From positions 1 through 14,485 of the forward strand of contig DITI01000059.1 of NCBI GenBank assembly GCA_002422765.1: a DNA stretch of 14,485 nt, in the 5' to 3' direction. The position numbers and the translations under genes were made by a program. A model generated the notes under the pieces. The model saw only the letters and a program-made list of their open reading frames with translations. It was not told the origin of the DNA and did no database searches. Source of the DNA: Candidatus Pacebacteria bacterium UBA6188 (lineage in GTDB: Bacteria > Patescibacteriota > Microgenomatia > UBA1400 > PJMF01). Shown one piece after another: positions 5,366 through 10,550 of the stretch. Position 1 is the stretch's first letter. Every line of letters begins with the position of its first letter.

Positions 5366-6502
5366 ATGTTTATAAAAAATCAAGCCAGAGAACAACTAGA
5401 AGATTATATAGATCTTTTACAGAGAATAGGTTCTCTTTCAGGTTTATTTTCTAACAGTAGCACTCCTTATTTATATTATCGAGCTGCTGAAAATATATTT
5501 TGCAAAGCTTTTGAAGCCGAAAATCATTCCAGATCTGATACTTCTGCCGATGCAAGTAAAAATAAAATAGGAATTGGCTTAAAAACATTTTTAAATGGCA
5601 GAGGCCAAAGTTGGCAGAAAGTTGCTGAATTCAATAAAGATAGGCATTCCTATTCAGAGCTAAAGAATAATCCAGAGTTACTTGTGTCGACAATAAGTGA
5701 ATTGAGAAATAAAAGAATAAATTTTGCCAAATCAATTCACAATGTCGATGCAATGATTTATCACTGTGTAACTAGAACTAAAGGCAAATTTTTTATTTTT
5801 GAAGAAGAAATGAAGAATGTGAATTTGCCAAAAATCAAAGTTCTTTCTACCAACAACAACAGTATTCATTTTACTGACGGAATTGAAGATTATAATTTCA
5901 ATATTTCTAAAAGCACTTTGCTGAAGAGATTTATAACAAGAGATGAAATAGAGTTTGAAGTTAAAGTTATAGAAGATCCATTTGAGTTTCTAAAGAACTT
6001 ACAAGCTTTGGTTTCAAGTAATCAAGCAATGAAAATTAAGGAATCGGTTGTTCTACCTCTTTATTCCAACACAAAACAAAACGGTAATTTTGTGCCTGAA
6101 AAAAGTGGCTTAAATCAATGGAATGCTGGTGGAAGAAAAAGGGATGAAAAAGAAGTCTATATTAGAATTCCATTATGGATTCATAGGGATTTTAAGGGAT
6201 TCTTTCCACCAAGAGGTGAGTCTTTCAATTTAAAGTTGCCTAATGGAGTGGTATTGAATGCGGGAATTGCTCAAGATGGGGGTAAAGCATTAATGAGTAA
6301 TCCTAATAAAGCTTTGGGGAACTGGTTAATCGACACAGTTTTAAAGGTTCAGGTTGGAAAAGTTGTGAGTTATCAAGACCTAGAGGATGTGGGAGTTGAT
6401 AGTGTTGAAATCCAAAAGATTGATGAGCAAAACTTTGAAATTGATTTTAAAGGTGTTGGATCTTACGAGAGCTTTAGGATGCAGAATAAGAGGGATTTGT
6501 AG
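5366..6502 (+). CDS. Predicted type II restriction endonuclease with C-terminal B3-like (EcoRII-N/NgoFVII-type) DNA-recognition domain
   Basis: Presumed to cut unmethylated copies of the partner methyltransferase's site. Residues about 227-370 strongly resemble the C-terminal B3-like DNA-binding domain of NgoFVII/BfiI-type enzymes: the pattern LPLYS, VPEKSGLNQWNAGGRKRD, EVYIRIPLWIH, FFPPRG, FNLKLPNG and GGKALMSNPNKALGNWL. NgoFVII and BfiI have a phospholipase-D-type nuclease domain in front of this; here no H-x-K motif is seen. Instead residues 35-80 (YYRAAENIFCKAFEAENHSR, then DTSADASKNKIGIGLKTF) look like a PD-(D/E)xK core with candidate residues Glu42, Asp58 or Asp62 and Lys73. Identity as the cognate nuclease rests on this domain and on the 2-base gap after the methyltransferase. 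The catalytic assignment is inference. Confidence 0.82.
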   Translation: MFIKNQAREQLEDYIDLLQRIGSLSGLFSNSSTPYLYYRAAENIFCKAFEAENHSRSDTSADASKNKIGIGLKTFLNGRGQSWQKVAEFNKDRHSYSELKNNPELLVSTISELRNKRINFAKSIHNVDAMIYHCVTRTKGKFFIFEEEMKNVNLPKIKVLSTNNNSIHFTDGIEDYNFNISKSTLLKRFITRDEIEFEVKVIEDPFEFLKNLQALVSSNQAMKIKESVVLPLYSNTKQNGNFVPEKSGLNQWNAGGRKRDEKEVYIRIPLWIHRDFKGFFPPRGESFNLKLPNGVVLNAGIAQDGGKALMSNPNKALGNWLIDTVLKVQVGKVVSYQDLEDVGVDSVEIQKIDEQNFEIDFKGVGSYESFRMQNKRDL

Positions 6503-6511
6503 GGGTTTTTA

Positions 6512-6540
6512 AAGACTGTTTTTTACAGTGCTTGATTTTT
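6512..6540 (+). terminator. Intrinsic terminator of the restriction-modification operon
   Basis: AAGACTGT (6512-6519), a T5 loop, then ACAGT (6525-6529), one bulged G, and CTT (6531-6533), followed by GATTTTTC and further T-rich sequence. It starts 10 bases after the nuclease stop codon. Confidence 0.68.
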
Positions 6541-6615
6541 CTTGTTTTCATTTATATTTTTGCGGAGAGCATGCGGATCTGGAACCAGAATATCACCATA
6601 ATTTTTTAAGTAAAA
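6523..6615 (-). other. In-frame 30-codon open stretch beyond the amber stop of the HEPN-like gene
   Basis: Directly after the TAG at 6616-6618 the same minus-strand frame stays open for 30 codons (beginning FYLKNYGDILVPDPHALRKN) to a TAA at 6523-6525, inside the restriction operon terminator. The composition looks protein-like. It could be a remnant of a longer C-terminus or another gene, or a readthrough extension, or chance. It has no start of its own. Confidence 0.25.
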
Positions 6616-7374
6616 CTATAGTAGATTAAGTTCAATAAATTCTACACCCATGGGAGATAAAGTAACTTTTTGAGTTTGTTTATCATATTCCCAAAGCCTT
6701 TCATTATGGCCTGGTATTAAAATTTTCTTTTTAAATATGCTTGCATTTGAGTATTCAGTCCAGGAAAGCAATTCTTTTTCATGGACAGGTAAACTATTGT
6801 GATAAAGAAGCAATAATGTTTTCTCCTTCATCGAAAATGATTGGTCAAGAACTCTTTTTTTATTCTCAATGTTCCAAATAGTTGGTATTTCTCTGACTGT
6901 TAGCGTCTCTATAAATTCTCTCGCGAAATCAGTGGTAGTATTGTGAAATAATCTAACGAGCTCTGCCATAATCCATTTAGAGCAGTTTAGCACCATGAAA
7001 GAATCCATATGGTTTGGATTGACGTCTCCACCAGTATGGCCTACTCCACGATTGTTTCTAATTTCATATAGTGCAATAAGTACTCTGGGAATTTGTATTC
7101 TAACTGACCGTGGGAAAGTTGAGTAACGAGCCAGATCATTACACGCATCCACCATGTTGCGAGGCTTTGATGATTTATTTGGATAAGACCCAGCAACATG
7201 CCCGTTTAAAATAGAATAAACAATTTCGCAAAGTTTACCACCATTAAGCTCAGATGGTTCCCATTTATTTTGGTGAAAATTTGTAACTATATTTTGAAAT
7301 GCTTCTAAAAGTTCACCTTTTAGACTTGAAGGTAAAATATCAAATAAGTCTTTTTCTGTAAATTCATCTGACAT
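6616..7374 (-). CDS. HEPN-like protein with C-terminal winged-helix-like region, candidate defence effector
   Basis: I cannot name the family. The 252 residues are soluble. The helical part (about 20-150) contains ELNGGKLCEIVYSIL (42-56) and then EIRNNRGVGHTGGDVNPNHMD (105-124). R-N-N-R-G-V-G-H resembles the R-x4-6-H active motif of HEPN ribonuclease domains (Arg106, His113), and the following GGDVNPNHMD block looks strongly conserved in style. The C-terminal 70 residues (KTLLLLYHNSLPVHEKELLSW...KVTLSPMGVEFIEL) look like a winged helix. It is translated 12 bases after the upstream lysine-rich protein, without a clear Shine-Dalgarno sequence, so coupling is likely. Location next to a restriction-modification operon in AT-rich DNA suggests a defence role. 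RNase activity is inference from the motif only. Confidence 0.8.
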   Translation of the reverse strand: MSDEFTEKDLFDILPSSLKGELLEAFQNIVTNFHQNKWEPSELNGGKLCEIVYSILNGHVAGSYPNKSSKPRNMVDACNDLARYSTFPRSVRIQIPRVLIALYEIRNNRGVGHTGGDVNPNHMDSFMVLNCSKWIMAELVRLFHNTTTDFAREFIETLTVREIPTIWNIENKKRVLDQSFSMKEKTLLLLYHNSLPVHEKELLSWTEYSNASIFKKKILIPGHNERLWEYDKQTQKVTLSPMGVEFIELNLL

Positions 7375-7386
7375 ATATTACTTAGA

Positions 7387-7974
7387 TTAGTTGTTTTCAG
7401 TATATGCGAGTTGAATTTTTCCACGGGCACTTATTTTAAATGATCCTTCTTCATCAGTTTTTTCTAACCACATCTTTTTCCTTGATGGAGCAAACAACCA
7501 ACTTAAAGCCCTAGTTATTTTCAAGTCGTCAAGTGCTGGAGGTTTAATAGAAGGTTTCATAGATAGTAAATTGTGATATATAATTTTAATATCACCTCCG
7601 TGAAAAATTGACTGCGCCAATTTATCATCAATAAAAGATGCTAAAGCAAATACAGCATCAGCTTCACTGGTGGGTGCTTTTTTCTCATAGAACTGTTTTA
7701 GTGATTGAAGCTGATTAGTGTCTAGTGATATGTCAGAATTAGGTAATTTTTTTTCTTTTTTTGCTGTATTTTTATTAGTTTTATTTTTTGATTTAGAACC
7801 TGAAGAGGTTTTCTTGACAGCTTTTTGGTCGGGTTTGCTGTTGGATGTTCTTGATTGAATTAGCTCTGACAAGACAATTTTAAAAGCTTCTTTTTTTAGA
7901 TCTGGATCAGTCATGGATGAAACAGAATTCTCTGCTTCTAAAATAATTTCTGACATGGTTTTGTTATTGTTCAT
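7387..7974 (-). CDS. Lysine-rich two-domain protein with C-terminal winged helix, partner of the HEPN-like gene
   Basis: Unrecognised 195-residue protein. It has three parts: a short helical N-terminal segment (7-40, MSEIILEAEN...DPDLKKEAFKIVLSELIQ); a low-complexity basic linker (about 42-80, rich in Lys, Ser, Thr and Asn) that should be disordered and could touch nucleic acid; and a C-terminal domain (about 85-193, LKQFYEKKAPTSEADAVFALASFI...FKISARGKIQLAYTEN) with the helix-helix-wing pattern of a winged helix. The ATG at 7974 follows AAAGGA at good spacing; an internal Met at residue 7 has no such signal. It is the first gene of a two-gene operon, with the HEPN-like gene starting 12 bases after its stop. 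A DNA-binding or sensor role in that pair is plausible but unproven. Confidence 0.78.
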   Translation of the reverse strand: MNNNKTMSEIILEAENSVSSMTDPDLKKEAFKIVLSELIQSRTSNSKPDQKAVKKTSSGSKSKNKTNKNTAKKEKKLPNSDISLDTNQLQSLKQFYEKKAPTSEADAVFALASFIDDKLAQSIFHGGDIKIIYHNLLSMKPSIKPPALDDLKITRALSWLFAPSRKKMWLEKTDEEGSFKISARGKIQLAYTENN

Positions 7975-8011
7975 TGTTTTTTCCTTTCAGTAATAACTTG
8001 ATATAAAACAA

Positions 8012-8024
8012 TCATTTGAAATGA
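8012..8024. promoter_or_regulatory. Short palindrome in the leader of the winged-helix/HEPN-like pair
   Basis: TCATTT, one base, AAATGA: perfect 6-base arms, lying downstream of the predicted transcription start and about 40 bases before the start codon. It could be an operator, for example for the winged-helix protein itself. The remaining bases to about 8220 are AT-rich with no gene that I can support. Confidence 0.35.
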
Positions 8025-8034
8025 ACTAATCTTG

Positions 8035-8064
8035 AAACTAACATGCAATATCCGGGTTTGTCAA
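8035..8064 (-). promoter_or_regulatory. Possible promoter of the winged-helix/HEPN-like pair
   Basis: On the minus strand a consensus TTGACA (8064-8059) is followed after 18 bases by TAGTTT (8040-8035), preceded by TG at the extended -10 position. The -10 box is weak. The predicted start leaves a leader of about 50 bases containing the palindrome at 8012-8024 and a Shine-Dalgarno sequence. Confidence 0.42.
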
Positions 8065-8227
8065 TGAGTATTATTATTTCAGTTTGTTTCAAAGAATATT
8101 TTAGGAAAAAGATAAAAGAATACACGGCTGTTAAGTAGAAAAATGTTTAAATTATGTGAAATTAGTAAGCCCCACTAATCAAATTGGAGATAATAGAAGA
8201 GTTTGTTGGAACTTTTCAATTATTGTT

Positions 8228-8278
8228 GAGGGACAGCACTCTTCGAGTATTAGTCGCGCTTCGCTCTACGGCAGGATT
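8228..8278 (-). repeat. tRNA-associated repeat, copy 1, with duplicate of the tRNA-Ser(ACT) 3' end
   Basis: The 42-base core at 8237-8278 is 39/42 identical to the core at 13160-13201. The bases abutting it, 8228-8236 (GAGGGACAG as plus strand), exactly repeat 8355-8363, the 3' acceptor/T-stem end of the adjacent tRNA-Ser gene. On the tRNA strand the order is tRNA, terminator, 42-base core, second tRNA 3' end. Function unknown; an attachment-site or insertion footprint is one possibility. Confidence 0.85.
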
Positions 8279-8310
8279 CTCACCAAGGTTCTCATTCTTT
8301 TTTCCACCAC

Positions 8311-8351
8311 AAGGTACAAAAAAATCTGCTATATAGCAGATTTTGCACCTT
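8311..8351 (-). terminator. Intrinsic terminator after tRNA-Ser(ACT)
   Basis: A perfect 24-base palindrome (8321-8344, arms AAAATCTGCTAT) is extended by AAGGT/ACCTT outer arms (8311-8315 with 8347-8351). Read on the minus strand it is followed by a T-rich tract. It begins immediately after the tRNA 3' end. Confidence 0.85.
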
Positions 8352-8352
8352 G

Positions 8353-8437
8353 CGGAGGGACAGGGATTCGAACCCTGGATAGCTTTCGCTATGGCGGTTT
8401 AGTAAACCGCTGCACTAGGCCACTATGCGATCCCTCC
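8353..8437 (-). tRNA. tRNA-Ser with anticodon ACT (unusual)
   Basis: An 85-base class II cloverleaf: acceptor GGAGGGA/TCCCTCC, discriminator G (8353), D stem GCAT/GTGC, anticodon stem GCGGT/ACCGC with loop TTACTAA, long variable arm with stem ATAGC/GCTAT, T arm CAGGG-TTCGAAT-CCCTG. The long variable arm, G discriminator and GGAG acceptor start indicate serine. The anticodon reads ACT, where bacteria normally have GCT for AGC/AGT codons. CCA is not encoded. All stems pair, so it does not look decayed. The 5' end overlaps the last 15 bases of the acyltransferase gene and has no obvious promoter of its own. Confidence 0.93.
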
Positions 8438-9457
8438 TTTGCTGTGGGTTTTGATTGTAGCAAATTTCTCGCTGTTTTGTAGTTGCTGATGGAGGTAGAG
8501 GGTGGCCAGCCAAAGGAGAAAGGTGCCTAGTAGTTGGCTCGGTGGCAGTTGCTTGGTCAAGAGGGCGTAGATAAAGCGCAAGGCGATGGTGTGGGCGAGG
8601 AAGATGAGGTAGGAGTTTTGGCCTAGCCAAGCGAGGATTTTACCAAGGGTTTTTTCGGTCAAGTTGATTTGCAATAAACTGAGGTTGAGCAAGATCGTGA
8701 AGGGAATGATGATGAGTTTGGTAAATTTAAGGGCTGGTAAAGGATCGAGGCCAGCTCTGATCTGGTTGGTGACCTGGAGGCTGAGGAAGATAAAAAGTCC
8801 CAAACTAAGCCAAGGGGCAAGGCGTAGGAGAAGTTTGGGAAGGCTGGCGAGTTTGAGATAGACGCCAAGGACAAAGTAGCCGATCCAAGAGGGAGCAAAG
8901 ACGTATTCGTAGCGGTCAGAGTGGCTGATTTGTAGGTTGTAGAAGAGGTAAAGGCCGACTTGCACCAAGAGAGCCAGTAGTAGGACTAGGCCAATTTTCT
9001 GACGATAATGCCAAATCAGGGGAAAAATAGCATAGAGCTGAAAAATCACTGGCAAGAAATATAATTGGTAATCGGCTTGACCAAGCAGAAGTTGGACGAC
9101 GAGTGAAGTTGGCTGATTACCAAATGACCAAGCGGGAATGGATTTGACGATTAGGATTGAACTGAAGCTCCAGAGTAAATAAAGAGGCAAGAGTTTGCCC
9201 AATCGAGTCTTGAGAAAGTTTAGGTAGGGGCCGGTGCCGCCATCTTTTTGCGCTTTAAAAGCCAAGCCATAGCCAGAAAGCATGATGAAAGCTGGTACAC
9301 AAAAGCGAGCTAACTGATCCAGACCTACGAAAAAAAGTTGCCACTCTCCATGATAAATACCTCTAGGATAGGCCAAGATATGAAGGAGAACGACAGCGAG
9401 GATGGCGAGGCCCTTAATAAAATTGGTTTGCTGGAGAGAAATGTCGATTTTTTGCAC
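8423..9457 (-). CDS. Acyltransferase 3 family integral membrane protein
   Basis: Predicted to transfer an acyl group (such as O-acetyl) to a cell-surface sugar or glycan at the inner membrane. The 344 residues contain about ten hydrophobic segments. The N-terminus FIKGLAILAVVLLHIL carries the conserved His (His26) of the family, and the second segment, FCVPAFIMLSGYGLAF, is the typical P-x-F-x-x-x-S-G-Y/F motif. The start is GTG at 9455-9457, with no Shine-Dalgarno sequence but a TATACT box 9 bases upstream. The reading frame ends at TAG (8423-8425) inside the tRNA-Ser gene, so the last five codons including the stop are tRNA sequence. Substrate unknown; it may work with the aminotransferase- and methyltransferase-like proteins upstream in glycan modification. 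Confidence 0.93.
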   Translation of the reverse strand: MQKIDISLQQTNFIKGLAILAVVLLHILAYPRGIYHGEWQLFFVGLDQLARFCVPAFIMLSGYGLAFKAQKDGGTGPYLNFLKTRLGKLLPLYLLWSFSSILIVKSIPAWSFGNQPTSLVVQLLLGQADYQLYFLPVIFQLYAIFPLIWHYRQKIGLVLLLALLVQVGLYLFYNLQISHSDRYEYVFAPSWIGYFVLGVYLKLASLPKLLLRLAPWLSLGLFIFLSLQVTNQIRAGLDPLPALKFTKLIIIPFTILLNLSLLQINLTEKTLGKILAWLGQNSYLIFLAHTIALRFIYALLTKQLPPSQLLGTFLLWLATLYLHQQLQNSEKFATIKTHSKGGIA

Positions 9458-9466
9458 TAGTTTTTA

Positions 9467-9472
9467 AGTATA
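9467..9472 (-). promoter_or_regulatory. Possible -10 box of the acyltransferase gene
   Basis: TATACT on the minus strand ends 9 bases before the GTG start, implying a near-leaderless mRNA. No convincing -35 hexamer. The gene may also be read from further upstream as part of the minus-strand run of genes. Confidence 0.4.
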
Positions 9473-9495
9473 GTCAAAAGCAATTAAATTAGCCA

Positions 9496-9762
9496 CTAAA
9501 TCTTAAAACCCGCCACCAATTTTTCTTTTTCCAGTCTTTTCAGCTTTTTAATCGCCACTTCTCTTTGGGCGGCTTGGCGGTGAGTGGTGAAAGTTTCGTA
9601 GTAAATCAAGTTAACTGGCAGTCGAGCGCGAGTGTAGGCTGAGCCTTGGCCAGAATTGTGCTTTTTTAGGCGCTTATTAAGATCATTACTGAGACCAGTG
9701 TAATAAGAGCCATCATGGCAAAGGAGGATGTAGGTGAACCAATTATTTTGTGGAGCTGGCAT
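9496..9762 (-). CDS. GIY-YIG nuclease-domain protein (UPF0213/YhbQ-like)
   Basis: Small single-domain protein of the GIY-YIG nuclease superfamily; role in the cell unclear, with DNA repair or recombination often suggested for the family. The 88 residues show the fold's markers: YILLC (11-15), G-S-Y-Y-T-G (18-23) in place of GIY/YIG, Arg31 in DLNKRLKKHN, and the catalytic-type Glu68 in AAQREVAIKKLKRL. The ATG at 9762 is preferred; a TTG at 9786 would add eight basic residues. Either start overlaps the end of the methyltransferase-like gene, by 20 or 44 bases, so translation is probably coupled. Confidence 0.92.
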   Translation of the reverse strand: MPAPQNNWFTYILLCHDGSYYTGLSNDLNKRLKKHNSGQGSAYTRARLPVNLIYYETFTTHRQAAQREVAIKKLKRLEKEKLVAGFKI

Positions 9763-10516
9763 CTTTTTTGGTCTTTGGTTTTTCAAAAACAGCTAAGCGT
9801 GAGCGAGTTGAGTCTAGATCGAAATAATGATGTTCGCTGTCGACAAAAGAAAGTTCAAAACCAGCTTTTTTAGTGGCGCTTCTAATGAATTCTTCTGAAA
9901 TAAAAAGCATTTTGATGCCAAATTCAGCATATTTTCTCGCATCTATCTTTGAACCTTTGGTTTTTTGCAATATTCTACGAATTTTTTCGATGATATTCCT
10001 TGCCGCAGGCACAACATCCATCATGCTGGCAACAATGGCATTTTCAGAAGTAATGCGGTGAATTTCATGAAGCAAGGCTTCTTGCTGATGAAGAGGGATA
10101 AAGTTTTCTACATAGTCCATTCTGACGTAATCAACTAAACCGTTAGGAAGAGCTAATTGAGTAAGATCGCCACGAAACATTCTCAAATCGATGTTCTCAG
10201 GCACTTCGATAGGATAAGTTCTAATCAAATCAAAGGCTTCTTGATTAATGTCAGTGACGATAAGTCGAGTTTTTGCATTTGGATTGATCTCACTAATAAA
10301 TTCAATCACAGCCTCAATTGAATCCTTAGAGTAGCAACCGCCAATGAGAAAAGTTTTTAGAGAGGTGGGGTCAAAACCTTCTTTTTTCTTTGCTTCAATT
10401 AGTTTTAAGTCTAAGCCAATAGAGTCGAAGATAGTAATGCGATCCAGCCTATCTTTATAATATTTCTCTTTATCATAAATACCAGCTGGAGAATTCATTT
10501 GAGCGGTTTCTGCCAT
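9743..10516 (-). CDS. Class I SAM-dependent methyltransferase-like protein
   Basis: Probable methyltransferase of unknown substrate, 257 residues. A Rossmann-like core is visible: SLKTFLIGGCYSKDS (52-66) at the position of the SAM-binding glycine loop, though less glycine-rich than usual; RLIVTDINQEAFDLI with the acidic residue after strand 2; DLRMFRGDLTQLALPNGLVDYVRMDYVENFI resembling the D-x-I and catalytic-strand region; and LLHEIHRITSENAIVASMMDVV as the typical final core strand. The C-terminus is Lys-rich. The ATG at 10514-10516 has no Shine-Dalgarno sequence and is 8 bases from a TATAAT box, so a leaderless transcript is possible. It ends inside the GIY-YIG gene. The weak glycine loop leaves room for a non-catalytic relative. 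Confidence 0.78.
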   Translation of the reverse strand: MAETAQMNSPAGIYDKEKYYKDRLDRITIFDSIGLDLKLIEAKKKEGFDPTSLKTFLIGGCYSKDSIEAVIEFISEINPNAKTRLIVTDINQEAFDLIRTYPIEVPENIDLRMFRGDLTQLALPNGLVDYVRMDYVENFIPLHQQEALLHEIHRITSENAIVASMMDVVPAARNIIEKIRRILQKTKGSKIDARKYAEFGIKMLFISEEFIRSATKKAGFELSFVDSEHHYFDLDSTRSRLAVFEKPKTKKDASSTK

Positions 10517-10524
10517 TCTAGAAA

Positions 10525-10530
10525 ATTATA
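10525..10530 (-). promoter_or_regulatory. -10 box of the methyltransferase-like gene
   Basis: A consensus TATAAT on the minus strand is separated from the ATG by 8 bases, so transcription would start at or next to the start codon. It lies in the 34-base gap after the aminotransferase-like gene; no clear -35 hexamer is present. Confidence 0.5.
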
Positions 10531-10550
10531 GATGGCGCAGTTGAAAAAGG

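Noticed and set aside
6561..6586. tRNA-Ser 3'-end-like remnant on the plus strand
   Set aside because: Only TGCGGAGA and a loose GGATCTGGAACC resemble the tRNA ends; T-stem pairing is absent, and a minus-strand reading frame explains the region about as well.
8228..8351. CRISPR array, attC site or T-box leader
   Set aside because: There is one repeat copy per site with no spacers, no attC core sites, and no T-box specifier or downstream synthetase gene.
8156..8482. Plus-strand ORF of 108 codons
   Set aside because: It runs antisense through the repeat, terminator, tRNA-Ser and the end of the acyltransferase gene; its codons are explained by those features.
9763..9786. TTG start of the GIY-YIG protein adding eight residues
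   Set aside because: No Shine-Dalgarno sequence, deeper overlap with the upstream gene, and the extra residues are not part of the domain.
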